Part shown: positions 55,535 to 64,000 of the stretch, one piece after another
How positions within the stretch are numbered: the first letter of the stretch is position 1
Layout of the letters: each line of letters starts with the position of its first letter
From: Glaciecola sp041380235
Lineage (GTDB): Bacteria > Pseudomonadota > Gammaproteobacteria > Enterobacterales > Alteromonadaceae
Direction of reading: 5' to 3'
Assembly (NCBI RefSeq): GCF_041380235.1
Contig: NZ_JBGIYY010000015.1
Span: forward strand, 50,286-114,285
DNA: 64,000 nt
Position numbers and translations under genes: made by a program
Notes under the pieces: model-generated
What the model was told of the DNA's origin: nothing
The model's database searches: none
Seen by the model: the letters and a program-made list of their open reading frames with translations, nothing else

Positions 55535-56635
55535 ATGCGTCTAAAAAGCCTCATTACGTGCACTCTAGCCATCATCTTGGTGGGCTTAAGTGTTTTCAAT
55601 TTTGCGCATGCAGATGTGGTAAACATCAGAAACGATGCACCGCAAACTTATGTTGTTAAAAAAGGCGATACGCTTTGGGACATTTCCAGCCTGTTTTTAA
55701 ATCAGCCCTGGCGATGGCCAGAGCTATGGCGCAATAACACGCAGATTGCCAACCCGCATTTAATATACCCAGGCGATATGTTGCGTTTACGGTGGGAAAA
55801 CGGCGTACCGATTTTAGAAGTTGTGCGCGACAAACCTTTAATTACCCTAACACCAGAAAGCCGTCGAATTGAAAAACCTTCGCCGATAAATGTGTTGCCG
55901 TGGGAAAAAATACAGATGTATATTAACAACGATAGCATCATGTCTGTAGATGATTTTTATGCCTTACCTGCGGTGCTAACCGATCGCGAAGGAAGCTCTC
56001 GTTTTGTTGACGAAGACTACATATTAACAAAAGCGATAGCGAATGCTGAAGCCGCTAACTTTGACTCGTTTGAAATTGTTCGCAAAGAGCGCGAAGTCTA
56101 TGACAGCTTGGGTGCCTTACTAGGAATACAGGTGATTCAGCTTAGCGATGCCGCTTTCTCTACTGATCTTGACAGCACCTATGTCGTCAAAGTGGCACAA
56201 AGTATTCGCGAAGTTAAGAAAGGCGATAAACTTCGTCCAGCGATGACATTCAATAACAATGATTTATCTCTGAAAGCGGCAACTCGAGAAAAAGGGGAGT
56301 TGGTGTCTAATATTAATGGGAACAACATTATCTCAAAGCACGACGTTGTAATTATTAATATCGGTGCTCGTAAGGTAGACCCAGGCACCGTGTTTGGCAT
56401 TTATAAGCAAGGCCCAGATGTGCATTATAAAGCTGAGCCAACACGCAGCTCTGATGAAAGTGGCATTAGCTCATTTTTCAATTTTGGGGAGACTATCTCG
56501 CAACCGGCGTACAAGGTAGGCGAACTTGTTGTAATACGTGGATTTGAGCATGCTAGCTATGCTTGGGTAACAAAGGCAACTACGCATCTTACTGGCGGTG
56601 AAATTATTGCTAGCCCAACGCCTCCAGAAAACTAA
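55535..56635 (+). CDS. LysM domain envelope protein
   Basis: 366 residues. Signal peptide (about 1-26, cut near AHA-DV), then one LysM domain (QTYVVKKGDTLWDISSLF, about 38-85) that binds peptidoglycan, and a long C-terminal region without recognised domain. This is the LysM protein conserved next to dprA in gammaproteobacteria; exact role unknown. Divergent from def, first of a rightward series. Confidence 0.9.
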   Translation: MRLKSLITCTLAIILVGLSVFNFAHADVVNIRNDAPQTYVVKKGDTLWDISSLFLNQPWRWPELWRNNTQIANPHLIYPGDMLRLRWENGVPILEVVRDKPLITLTPESRRIEKPSPINVLPWEKIQMYINNDSIMSVDDFYALPAVLTDREGSSRFVDEDYILTKAIANAEAANFDSFEIVRKEREVYDSLGALLGIQVIQLSDAAFSTDLDSTYVVKVAQSIREVKKGDKLRPAMTFNNNDLSLKAATREKGELVSNINGNNIISKHDVVIINIGARKVDPGTVFGIYKQGPDVHYKAEPTRSSDESGISSFFNFGETISQPAYKVGELVVIRGFEHASYAWVTKATTHLTGGEIIASPTPPEN

Positions 56636-56658
56636 CATTATGTAAAAGGAACTAATCA

Positions 56659-57795
56659 ATGACCAAGGATTCGGTCTTTCGCAATATTTCATGTACTAAT
56701 ATCAATCAATATTTGCTGCTCGATAGTATCCCCAAAATGGGAATATCGGGCTTGATGCAGACCGCTAGTTTGTATCAATGCGATTTGCTGCAAATACCTC
56801 TGTTAAGCAATCAAGATCTCGCTAACGCCGCTTGGAAAAGTGAGCAAATAAGCGCATTGCGTTCACCTCAAGCAAGCTATTTTAAAACAAAGCGCTTAGT
56901 CCATGATTGGTTAGACTTATCTGATCAGCATCATTTTGTTACCTTAGATGACGCGCGTTTTCCGCCACTATTAACTGAGCTAAGCCGCCCGCCACTTTTT
57001 CTTTTTGTGGCAGGTCAATTGGACATTCTCTTACAGCCTCAGCTTGCTATGATCGGCACTCGAAACCCTAGCCAGTATGCAAAAGAAGTTGTGGATGACT
57101 TGGTTAGAGGGATTAGTCAAGAATTGGATGTTGCTATTACCAGTGGTATGGCGCTTGGCATAGATGGCTTAAGTCACCGCGCTAGTTTGCATTATGAGGT
57201 TCCCACTATCGCAGTCCTCGGCTGCGGAATCGATAGGGCTTATCCGGCTCGCCATCGGCAGCTGTATTGCGACATTCAACAACATGGTGCGGTTGTCAGC
57301 GAGTTTGCGCCGGGCACTGCTCCTCATGCTAGCTTGTTTCCAAGGCGAAATAGAATCATTAGCGGCTTATCCTTAGGCGTATTGGTGGTAGAAGCGAAAA
57401 TAAAAAGTGGTACGCTCGTTACTACCCGCTATGCATTAGAGCAAAACAAAGAAGTATTTGCGGTACCCAGCGCAATTTACAATCCCAATGCTCAAGGTTG
57501 TCACTTCCTTATTAAGTCGGGAGCAAAATTGATTGAAAATGCGGCTGATATTATTGATGAACTGCCTTTTCTGGCAAAACCGGTAAAAACTTCTGATAAA
57601 GACCAAAATATTCGCAATCAAGACTTGGCATCTGATCCATTGTTAGATAGTGTTACTTACAGCGCTCAATCAGTTGATCTGATTGCAAAACGCACCGGCA
57701 TGGCAGTTTCAGAAGTGCTGATAAAATTATTACAATATGAGTTGCGTGGCATTGTAGCCTCAACACCTGAAGGCTACGTTAAATTGAGGGGCTAA
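56659..57795 (+). CDS. dprA: DNA processing protein DprA (Smf)
   Basis: Loads RecA on incoming single-stranded DNA in natural transformation. 378 residues: a helical N-terminal region, the Rossmann-like core (MIGTRNPSQYAKEVV, SGMALGIDGLSHRASL, LGCGIDRAYPARH, FPRRNRIISGLS, EAKIKSGTLVTTRYALEQ) and a C-terminal winged helix (PLLDSVTYSAQSVDLIAKRTGM split). No competence pilus genes are adjacent. Confidence 0.97.
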   Translation: MTKDSVFRNISCTNINQYLLLDSIPKMGISGLMQTASLYQCDLLQIPLLSNQDLANAAWKSEQISALRSPQASYFKTKRLVHDWLDLSDQHHFVTLDDARFPPLLTELSRPPLFLFVAGQLDILLQPQLAMIGTRNPSQYAKEVVDDLVRGISQELDVAITSGMALGIDGLSHRASLHYEVPTIAVLGCGIDRAYPARHRQLYCDIQQHGAVVSEFAPGTAPHASLFPRRNRIISGLSLGVLVVEAKIKSGTLVTTRYALEQNKEVFAVPSAIYNPNAQGCHFLIKSGAKLIENAADIIDELPFLAKPVKTSDKDQNIRNQDLASDPLLDSVTYSAQSVDLIAKRTGMAVSEVLIKLLQYELRGIVASTPEGYVKLRG

Positions 57796-57797
57796 AC

Positions 57798-58277
57798 ATG
57801 TTTGATATCCTCATGTATCTATTTGAAAACTTAGTGCAGAATGAATCAGATATTATGGTTGACCAAGACGAACTAACGGAAGAGTTAATTCGCGCAGGTT
57901 TTCACCATGGTGAAATTTATAAAGCATTAGCATGGCTTGAAAAGTTATGCGAATTGCAAACAACAGACGCAAACCCGTACCTGCAATACACTAGCCAGCT
58001 TAGCACCACAACGCGGGTTTTTACTTTCGAAGAACAACAGAGGCTAGATACAGAGTCTAGAGGGTTTTTGATGTTCCTAGAGCAGATCAACGTGCTTGAC
58101 GCTACAACCCGTGAAATGGTCATCGACAGAGTCATGGAGATTGAAGTAAATGAGTTTTGTGTAGTCGATCTAAAATGGGTTGTGCTGATGGTATTGTTTA
58201 ATGTTCCAGGTAAAGAGCTGGCCTATGAACAAATGGAAGAGTTACTGTTTGAGGCTCCAGAAGGATTATTGCACTAG
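57798..58277 (+). CDS. smg: Smg (DUF494) family protein
   Basis: 159 residues, acidic and helical, with FDILMYLFENLVQNE and RVMEIEVNEFCVVDLKWVVLMVLFN conserved in Smg. Always beside dprA/smf; function unknown. Two bases after dprA, so translationally linked. Confidence 0.93.
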   Translation: MFDILMYLFENLVQNESDIMVDQDELTEELIRAGFHHGEIYKALAWLEKLCELQTTDANPYLQYTSQLSTTTRVFTFEEQQRLDTESRGFLMFLEQINVLDATTREMVIDRVMEIEVNEFCVVDLKWVVLMVLFNVPGKELAYEQMEELLFEAPEGLLH

Positions 58278-58283
58278 CTTGGT

Positions 58284-58859
58284 ATGGTTAAAATTAATAA
58301 CGAGTTATTTGTATCAGCCCATGGTGCAAATCAACTGGCTTATGGTGACTGCCCTAAGTGCCAAGCGCATTTAGCCGTAAAACATGTCGGCAAATCAACG
58401 TTTTTAGGTTGCACAGCTTACCCTAACTGTGATTATACCCAATCACTCAGTACTAACGATGTTGCGGTAGTCAAAGAAATGCCCGACAGCCAATGCCCTC
58501 AGTGCAGTGCAGCGTTAGCGGTAAAGAAAGGCCGATACGGAATGTTTATTGGTTGTACAAACTTTCCAAGTTGTCACTTTATTTCGAATAATCATTCAGC
58601 TAAAAAAACGGCACAATACACCCCGGTTTCTTGTCCTTCCTGTAATAAAGGAACGATTAATAAGAAACAAAACCGGTTTGGAAAGTTTTTTTATGCGTGT
58701 GATAATTATCCAAGTTGTAAATTCGTGCTCAATTTAATGCCGATAACGCGACTTTGTGAAAAATGCAATTCAACCATAATGCTTGTTCATGCCAAAGACA
58801 AACTTCAGCTAAGCTGCGCTAACGACAAGTGTGACCATCAGCTTACGCTTGAAAAATAG
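58284..58859 (+). CDS. Topoisomerase-type zinc finger protein (YrdD-like)
   Basis: 191 residues with four four-cysteine zinc fingers of the topoisomerase IA C-terminal kind: CPKCQAHL...CTAYPNC, CPQCSAAL...CTNFPSC, CPSCNKG...CDNYPSC, and a degenerate CEKCNST...CANDKC. It has no topoisomerase catalytic part. The E. coli counterpart YrdD occupies the same place between smg and tsaC and likely binds nucleic acid. Confidence 0.92.
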   Translation: MVKINNELFVSAHGANQLAYGDCPKCQAHLAVKHVGKSTFLGCTAYPNCDYTQSLSTNDVAVVKEMPDSQCPQCSAALAVKKGRYGMFIGCTNFPSCHFISNNHSAKKTAQYTPVSCPSCNKGTINKKQNRFGKFFYACDNYPSCKFVLNLMPITRLCEKCNSTIMLVHAKDKLQLSCANDKCDHQLTLEK

Positions 58860-58873
58860 AGACATTATCCACC

Positions 58874-59428
58874 ATGCAATTTGCACCCATTCAGTTTAGG
58901 CAAGACTTTGCACAAGGCAAAGTATTTGCGTACCCAACAGAGGCGGTTTTCGGCTTAGGCTGTGATCCCTTAAACGAAGCCGCTGTTTTCGAAATATTAA
59001 GATTAAAACAACGACCTGTAGAAAAAGGCATGATTTTAATTGCTCAGAGTATCGAGCAGATTCTGCCTTTTGTCGATTTTGCGAAGCTACAAGAAAGCAC
59101 TCAACAGAAAGTGATTGATAGTTGGCCTGGCCCGGTCACATGGTTATTGCCTAAATCTCCCCATACACCAAATTTTATTAGTGGTGATTCTAATATGGTC
59201 GCGGTTAGGGTAACTAATCACCCATTGGTTCAGCAAATGTGCTGGGCAATTAACGGGCCGCTCGTCTCTACCAGTGCCAACCCCGCCACTGCAGAGCCGG
59301 CTAGAAGCGCCGCTCAAGTAACACAGTATTTTGGTGAGCAAGTTGTATTAATTGAAGGGGATTTAGGGCAGCAGAAAACGCCCAGTAAAATCATTCATAG
59401 TTTAACCATGGAAACTATCCGCGTATGA
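58874..59428 (+). CDS. tsaC: L-threonylcarbamoyladenylate synthase TsaC
   Basis: First step of universal t6A37 tRNA modification, from threonine, bicarbonate and ATP. 184 residues with the YrdC fold: FAYPTEAVFGLGCDP (about 18-32), KRP-like LKQRPVEKGMILI, and SANPATAEPA. Normal short TsaC, not the longer Sua5. Overlaps hemF as ATGA. Confidence 0.96.
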   Translation: MQFAPIQFRQDFAQGKVFAYPTEAVFGLGCDPLNEAAVFEILRLKQRPVEKGMILIAQSIEQILPFVDFAKLQESTQQKVIDSWPGPVTWLLPKSPHTPNFISGDSNMVAVRVTNHPLVQQMCWAINGPLVSTSANPATAEPARSAAQVTQYFGEQVVLIEGDLGQQKTPSKIIHSLTMETIRV

Positions 59429-60354
59429 CAAGTAGCAGTGTGACAGACGTTCAAATCAATACAGTGAAAGCATTTTTACTGCAGTTACAAGACAATATCT
59501 GTCAAGCGCTGGCCCTTGCCGACGGTGAGGGTAAATTTACAGAAGATTCTTGGGTGCGCGAAGAAGGCGGAGGGGGTCGCTCTCGAGTGATGAGTAAAGG
59601 AGCTGTGATTGAGCAAGGAGGCGTGAATTTTTCGCATGTGTTCGGCTCACAAATGCCGCCTTCCGCAACTGCTGCTAGACCAGAGCTCGCCGGCAGAAAC
59701 TTTCAAGCAATGGGGGTCTCGCTGGTGATTCACCCTCACTCACCGCTGATTCCAACCTCACATGCCAATGTCCGTTTTTTTATTGCTGAAAAAGAAGGCG
59801 AGGAGCCTATTTGGTGGTTTGGAGGTGGGTTTGATTTAACACCTACTTATGTTTTTAAAGAAGACGCTAAACACTGGCATCAAGTCGCTAAGGATTTATG
59901 TTTGCCATTTGGTGAGCAAGTGTATGCGAAATATAAAAAATGGTGTGACGAATATTTTTACCTGAAGCACAGAAATGAAACCCGTGGCATTGGTGGTTTG
60001 TTTTTCGATGATTTAAACGAATGGGGTTTTGACCAGTCTTTTGCCTTTATGCAGGCTGTTGGTAACGGGTTTATAGATGGGTATGTGCCAATAATAGAAA
60101 AGCGTAAAGCTTTGCCGTTTACTGAGCGAGAACGACAATTTCAATTATATCGGCGCGGGCGCTATGTAGAGTTCAATCTTGTTTATGATCGAGGCACATT
60201 ATTTGGCTTGCAAACAGGCGGGCGCACAGAGTCAATCTTGATGTCGATGCCACCTTTAGCAAGATGGGAGTATGACTATCAGCCCCCGCCAGACTCCCCT
60301 GAGGGTAATTTGTATCAATATTTACGGGCGATTGATTGGGTAGGTATCGACTAA
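59425..60354 (+). CDS. hemF: Oxygen-dependent coproporphyrinogen III oxidase
   Basis: Heme synthesis under aerobic conditions. 309 residues; QMPPSATAARPELAGRNFQAMGVSLVIHPHSPLIPTSHANVRFF (split) and the C-terminal YVEFNLVYDRGTLFGLQTGGRTESILMSMPP are diagnostic and include the metal-site His residues. Start ATG overlaps the tsaC stop by four bases. Confidence 0.98.
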   Translation: MTSSSVTDVQINTVKAFLLQLQDNICQALALADGEGKFTEDSWVREEGGGGRSRVMSKGAVIEQGGVNFSHVFGSQMPPSATAARPELAGRNFQAMGVSLVIHPHSPLIPTSHANVRFFIAEKEGEEPIWWFGGGFDLTPTYVFKEDAKHWHQVAKDLCLPFGEQVYAKYKKWCDEYFYLKHRNETRGIGGLFFDDLNEWGFDQSFAFMQAVGNGFIDGYVPIIEKRKALPFTERERQFQLYRRGRYVEFNLVYDRGTLFGLQTGGRTESILMSMPPLARWEYDYQPPPDSPEGNLYQYLRAIDWVGID

Positions 60355-60466
60355 AGCTCTACCTTGCGCTTTTTCACATTTGCTATGAGCTGCTTTGCGT
60401 TGTGCTCGCTATAAATCAGGTTTTTCCGAGTAATTCACTATATACATTTAGAATATTCGAAATAGC

Positions 60467-60480
60467 TTGATTTAGATCAA
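60467..60480 (+). promoter_or_regulatory. FNR box upstream of ompW (distal)
   Basis: TTGATTTAGATCAA, exact match to the FNR consensus TTGAT-N4-ATCAA. Confidence 0.85.
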
Positions 60481-60516
60481 CGGTTTAAACGACTAAAATC
60501 AAGCATTTATCTAAAC

Positions 60517-60530
60517 TTAATCTAGATCAA
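60517..60530 (+). promoter_or_regulatory. FNR-like box upstream of ompW (proximal)
   Basis: TTAATCTAGATCAA, one mismatch, centred about 41 bases before a start predicted from TACTCT at 60552-60557. Exactly 50 bases from the distal box. Confidence 0.7.
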
Positions 60531-60610
60531 TATTTTCATTTCTGCGTATCTTACTCTATTGCACAATGTATTTCGTCCAATTTAACTTTAACCAAAATAG
60601 TGAGTTCGCA

Positions 60611-61318
60611 ATGAAAAAAACAATACTTTCAACTGCTCTAGTTTCTGCCTTAGCTTTGTCTAGCGTCAATGTATCAGCATTTGAAGCTGGAGATATCGTC
60701 GTAAGAGGCGGTTTGACCATGGTTGCCCCTGATGCAAGCAGCACAAACATCTTGGTTGGTGGCGCAAACTTTGCTCTACCTGAAGTTGGTGTGGTTGGTG
60801 GTGTAGATGTTGATAATAATACGCAAATCGGTTTGACGGTTTCGTATTTTTTAACAGATAACTGGAACATCGAAGTTCTAGCCGCAACACCGTTCTCTCA
60901 CGATATCGAGATTTTAGGTGGAACTAAGCTTGCATCTACTAAGCACTTACCTCCTACGGTTACTGCCAACTACTTTTTTGCGGATTCTGATGCAAAATTC
61001 CAGCCTTACGTTGGTGTTGGCGTAAACTATACAGTTTTCTTTGATGAAGAATTTGACGATGCAGCAGTAGGTCTTATTCAAGGTTTAGCCGAGGGCGCGA
61101 CGGTTTCTGATCTTAGCTTAGATGGTTCTTTTGGCCTTGCAGCTCAAGTAGGTGCTGATTTTGAAATATCAGACGGCATGTATTTAAACGCATCCGTTCG
61201 ATACATTAACATCGAAACCGAAGCAAGCTTCCAAGTAAATGGAGCTGACCTTGGTTCAATTGATACAGTGAAAATTAACCCTTGGGTTTACACTATTTCA
61301 CTTGGCTACAAATTCTAA
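60611..61318 (+). CDS. ompW: OmpW-family outer membrane protein
   Basis: 235 residues: signal peptide MKKTILSTALVSALALSSVN with cleavage after VSA (23), then an eight-stranded beta barrel (GDIVVRGGLTMVAPD, TQIGLTVSYFLTDNWNIEVLAATPFSHDI, LPPTVTANYFF, QPYVGVGVNYT), ending with aromatic F in GYKF, required for barrel assembly. ATG at 60611 is chosen over the frame's earlier ATG at 60566 because the signal peptide begins there. OmpW transports small hydrophobic compounds and is oxygen-regulated in E. coli, which fits the FNR boxes. Confidence 0.95.
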   Translation: MKKTILSTALVSALALSSVNVSAFEAGDIVVRGGLTMVAPDASSTNILVGGANFALPEVGVVGGVDVDNNTQIGLTVSYFLTDNWNIEVLAATPFSHDIEILGGTKLASTKHLPPTVTANYFFADSDAKFQPYVGVGVNYTVFFDEEFDDAAVGLIQGLAEGATVSDLSLDGSFGLAAQVGADFEISDGMYLNASVRYINIETEASFQVNGADLGSIDTVKINPWVYTISLGYKF

Positions 61319-61338
61319 AATAAGCTTTTATTTGTATA

Positions 61339-61376
61339 AACCCTCCGCGAGTTGCAAGCTTGCGGAGGGTTTTTTG
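61339..61376 (+). terminator. Intrinsic terminator after ompW
   Basis: AACCCTCCGC pairs with GCGGAGGGTT around a 13-base loop, followed by a T tract. Confidence 0.9.
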
Positions 61377-61448
61377 TTTACCAGTCAAGCGATCTTAAAA
61401 ATTTCTGTTCATGCATTACGTGAAAAGCTGCGGTAACATTGTAGCCTG

Positions 61449-62324
61449 ATGTATTTTTTTAAGGTTTCTGTATTGTCCTCTGAGCACCATCAGTCTGCTA
61501 TTTTACGTGATGCACATGTCGCTTGTGTTTTCGGCAACCCGATTGAACAAAGCAAGTCGCCTATCATTCACGAGCTGTTTGCTAAACAATTTGATATTGC
61601 CTTGAACTATCAAAAGCGCTTAGCGGATGTAGATGCCTTTTCTTTATCGGCAGACGCTTTCTTTGCTAATCCTTTAGCAATTGGTGCAAATGTCACTATG
61701 CCCTTTAAAGATGACGCACTGAAATGGGTAGATACTCTTTCAAAACAGGCTCGCCGAGCCGGAGCTGTGAATACAATAATTCGAAGTGAGGCAGGTTTCA
61801 TTGGCGATAATTCAGACGGAATTGGCCTCACTAACGATCTGCGAAATCATAAGGTTGAGCTGTTAGGTGCTAATTTGTTAGTTATAGGCGCTGGTGGCGC
61901 AGCAAAAGGCGCATTGCCTGCGCTAATTGATGCCGGTGTTGCTGGTATTAGTTTGTATAACCGCAGTCAAAGCAAAGCGCTTGAACTAATAGAACATAGC
62001 AATGGCTATTCGTTTGGTTTAGTAAAGCCATACAAGGCAGGCAAAGAGGTGTTTGATTTGGTTATTAATGCCACTTCATTAAGCTTAAGTGACCAGTTGC
62101 CCGAGATACCCGACACGGTTTTCTATGGCAACCCATCTGTTTATGACATGGTGTACAAAAACCAAGAAACGGTATTCTTGCAACATGCTAGGAGTCTGGG
62201 ATGTGTTAATAGCATAGACGGTTTAGGTATGTTGATTGAGCAAGCTGCACACAGTTTTTACTTGTGGTTTGGATTAAAGCCAAACACAGCGCCGGTATTC
62301 AAATATTTACGGGGCGCGATGTAA
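61449..62324 (+). CDS. aroE: Shikimate dehydrogenase
   Basis: NADP-dependent reduction of 3-dehydroshikimate. 291 residues: substrate site FGNPIEQSKSPIIH and NVTMPFKDDA (catalytic Lys), DNSDGIGLTNDL, and NADP site GAGGAAKGALPAL with NRSQSK. An alternative start is TTG at 61473 with AAGG eight bases ahead (283 residues); the ATG at 61449 has no clear ribosome site. Confidence 0.97.
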   Translation: MYFFKVSVLSSEHHQSAILRDAHVACVFGNPIEQSKSPIIHELFAKQFDIALNYQKRLADVDAFSLSADAFFANPLAIGANVTMPFKDDALKWVDTLSKQARRAGAVNTIIRSEAGFIGDNSDGIGLTNDLRNHKVELLGANLLVIGAGGAAKGALPALIDAGVAGISLYNRSQSKALELIEHSNGYSFGLVKPYKAGKEVFDLVINATSLSLSDQLPEIPDTVFYGNPSVYDMVYKNQETVFLQHARSLGCVNSIDGLGMLIEQAAHSFYLWFGLKPNTAPVFKYLRGAM

Positions 62325-62364
62325 GTTATGCCTTGCTGATCTTAAATATAGTTGATGTTTTTAC

Positions 62365-62916
62365 TTAACATTCCTGTTCGTTTTGTAAATAGGTGTTTTT
62401 TAAAATCACATAATTTTTGGCAGATTGCGCTAAAAATGTAATTTCGTGTGGATGTAATTTTCGTTTCTGTGTGGCGGGGTTGCCTACATACAAAAAGCCG
62501 CTCTTTAAGGTTTTGTTCGGTGTGATAAGTGAACCAGCTCCAATCATCACATCGTCTTCGACTATTGCACCATCCATCACAATTGCTCCCATCCCCACAA
62601 GTATTCGATTGCCAATTGTGCAACCGTGCAACATACACTTGTGACCTATAGTGACATCATCACCAATGAGCAAAGGAAAACCATCGGGCTTGTTAGCGCT
62701 GGGTCGGCTAACATGCAATACGCTGCCGTCTTGAATATTGGTTCTTTTACCAATCCTAATTATATTAACATCACCTCTAGCCGCTACTATTGGCCAAATG
62801 CTGCTATCGGTCCCTATTTGAATATCTCCGACCATTACCGCTGAGTCATCTATATAAACAGTTTCATCAAAGCTTGGGTGAATGTTATTAAATGATTTTA
62901 TTGGCATGCAGTGCAT
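62365..62916 (-). CDS. Gamma carbonic anhydrase family protein
   Basis: 183 residues of left-handed beta-helix hexapeptide repeats (VMVGDIQIGTDSSIWPIVAARGDVN, NIQDGSVLHVSRP, IGHKCMLHGCTIGNRILVGMGA) with the His residues that bind the metal in YrdA-type proteins. Relatives vary in carbonic anhydrase activity. Convergent with aroE; E. coli has yrdA in the same neighbourhood beside an rRNA operon. Start may be the second Met (MPIKSF). Confidence 0.93.
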   Translation of the reverse strand: MHCMPIKSFNNIHPSFDETVYIDDSAVMVGDIQIGTDSSIWPIVAARGDVNIIRIGKRTNIQDGSVLHVSRPSANKPDGFPLLIGDDVTIGHKCMLHGCTIGNRILVGMGAIVMDGAIVEDDVMIGAGSLITPNKTLKSGFLYVGNPATQKRKLHPHEITFLAQSAKNYVILKNTYLQNEQEC

Positions 62917-62969
62917 CCTAGTTCTGTTTAGTTACAGCCAAAGCTGCTTGAAATGAAGAGCATAGACGA

Positions 62970-63590
62970 TTATGCAATGGCTAACCAGATACCAACAAAA
63001 ACAAGTAAGCTTCCGCCAATTCGATTAATCCACTGAGCCTTGTCGCCTTTATTTAATAGCCTGCTTAGTGCCTTCCCGCCGTTCGCGTAGATTAACATGC
63101 ATACTAACTCACTTAGCATTATTAGTATCACTAACACTGACATTTGAGGTACTAATGCTTTTTCAATATCGAGAAAAGGTGGCAGTAAAGTGATCATAAA
63201 TGCCCATCCTTTTGGGTTGCCTACCGCGGTTACAAATCCCTTGCTAATTAACAAATGCTTGGCAGGTATATTTGAAAAGCTGTGTGACTCAGAGCTTATT
63301 TGAACCTTTGTGAAATAAAGCTGGATACCAAGGTACAATAGGTATAAGCCTCCGAGCCATTTGAAGATGAGAAATACCTTTGGATACTGAAGCATCATGC
63401 TAGCAATGCCAATTACAGCCAAAATTGCTACTAAGGCTACACCAATGATCTCCCCTAGCATCATCCACAGTGTTTTTCTAACCCCAATGGTCATGCCTAA
63501 GGTCATCGCTAGAGACATGCACAAACCTGGGCTGATAGAGATAAAAAAGAACGTGGGGATAAATATAGCTAGTACAGATAGTTCGGGCAT
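62970..63590 (-). CDS. LysE/RhtB-family amino acid exporter
   Basis: 206 residues with six hydrophobic helices; FIPTFFFISISPGLCMSLAMTLG (split), then GWAFMITLLPPFLD, match the LysE/RhtB family. Substrate unknown. Between the carbonic anhydrase and the promoter region at 63591-64000; no partner gene. Confidence 0.9.
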   Translation of the reverse strand: MPELSVLAIFIPTFFFISISPGLCMSLAMTLGMTIGVRKTLWMMLGEIIGVALVAILAVIGIASMMLQYPKVFLIFKWLGGLYLLYLGIQLYFTKVQISSESHSFSNIPAKHLLISKGFVTAVGNPKGWAFMITLLPPFLDIEKALVPQMSVLVILIMLSELVCMLIYANGGKALSRLLNKGDKAQWINRIGGSLLVFVGIWLAIA

Positions 63591-63811
63591 GATGTTGTTT
63601 AACTAATTAAGCGTTTAGCGTTGATTCCAATAAGCGAAGTATACTTGTTCATCTCGTAAAATACTCTGTGTATATCTTTGGCATCATTAATCTCTTTTGA
63701 TAGCCTCGTCATTTTTGTGGCTAGATTTTGCACATATTGATGTAAAAATAAACGTTTAAAATTTTTAAGTATCGTTTTAATTAGAATTTGTCAGCAAGCA
63801 CTTGATATTGG

Positions 63812-63839
63812 AACTTTACTGTGTAAAATCCGCCTGCGC
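63812..63839 (+). promoter_or_regulatory. rRNA-type promoter P1
   Basis: TTGATA-16-TAAAAT (63812-63817, 63834-63839), then GC-rich discriminator CCGCCTGCGC. Confidence 0.65.
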
Positions 63840-63947
63840 TCAAACATGTGCCAACACGAGGATTAATATTAGACAGTGTTGCAAGGTTGAGTGCAGGGGG
63901 TGCAAATTAGTTTCTTAGTTTTTGTCACAAAAAACATTTTAAATGTG

Positions 63948-63975
63948 TTGACAATGAAACTGAAAAGCGTAGTAT
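63948..63975 (+). promoter_or_regulatory. rRNA-type promoter P2
   Basis: TTGACA-16-TAGTAT (63948-63953, 63970-63975), then TCGCATCCCGC. Upstream A/T-rich tracts resemble an UP element. Confidence 0.8.
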
Positions 63976-64000
63976 TCGCATCCCGCTTGAGAGGCAACTC

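Larger units (their letters stand above)
63591..64000. other. Intergenic region leading into a probable rRNA operon
   Basis: 410 bases without a gene, ending at the window edge. The left part holds the LysE promoter; the right part holds two rRNA-type promoters on the plus strand with AT-rich upstream DNA. The window ends about 25 bases after the second -10. Confidence 0.7.

Noticed and set aside
1..64000. CRISPR array, integrase, transposase or prophage
   Set aside because: No regularly spaced repeats and no recognised integrase or transposase genes were seen on either strand.

Overview
The window is a continuous stretch of gammaproteobacterial core chromosome around the replication origin. 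Gene content and order (mnmG-rsmG-parA-parB-atpIBEFHAGDC on one side; mioC, mnmE, yidC, yidD, rnpA, rpmH / dnaA-dnaN-recF-gyrB; glyQS, yihI, cytochrome c4, engB / polA, trkH, trkA-rsmB-fmt-def / LysM-dprA-smg-zinc finger-tsaC-hemF, ompW, aroE, gamma carbonic anhydrase) fit the order Alteromonadales, probably a marine Alteromonadaceae. The family is inferred from synteny and protein character; no 16S rRNA gene lies inside the window.

Layout. 1-6622: end of an M14 peptidase gene, two GFA zinc proteins, apbE with a small membrane protein, a Rof-like protein, a UbiA-type prenyltransferase and aconitase. 6623-9808: the only accessory-looking part, with a SnoaL-like secreted protein, an XRE regulator with a membrane tail, a toxin-antitoxin pair, a likely dispersed repeat and two long gene-poor stretches. 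9809-22083: bioY, the ATP synthase operon, parB-parA, rsmG and mnmG, all leftward. 22084-22618: probable oriC, with exact DnaA boxes, a 13-mer-like AT-rich element and GATC sites. 22619-29054: dnaC-like, dnaT-like, mioC, mnmE, yajQ, yidC, yidD, rnpA and rpmH, all leftward. 29055-35663: dnaA control region, then dnaA-dnaN-recF-gyrB rightward, with two parS sites inside recF. 35771-43872: two cation/proton antiporters around a LiaF-like protein, a lipoprotein, glyS, glyQ and a DUF2489 protein. 43882-51067: yihI, cytochrome c4, engB, polA and trkH. 51085-63590: trkA-rsmB-fmt-def leftward, LysM-dprA-smg-zinc finger-tsaC-hemF rightward, ompW behind two FNR boxes, aroE, a gamma carbonic anhydrase and a LysE exporter. 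63591-64000: two tandem rRNA-type promoters, so an rRNA operon probably starts just past the window edge.

How it works together. Most of the window is the replication, segregation and housekeeping core: origin and initiator, a DnaT/DnaC-type helicase-loading pair beside the origin, sliding clamp, gyrase, ParABS, ATP synthase, RNase P protein/L34/YidD/YidC, both tRNA U34 modification subunits (MnmE, MnmG), and translation start and quality genes (fmt, def, tsaC, rsmB, rsmG). I did not find a clearly new defence or mobile system. The best leads are the loader pair at oriC, the inverted parS pair in recF, a 29-bp perfect palindrome before dnaA, an apparently leaderless toxin-antitoxin promoter, the tandem FNR boxes of ompW, and possible small RNAs next to polA and upstream of yihI.
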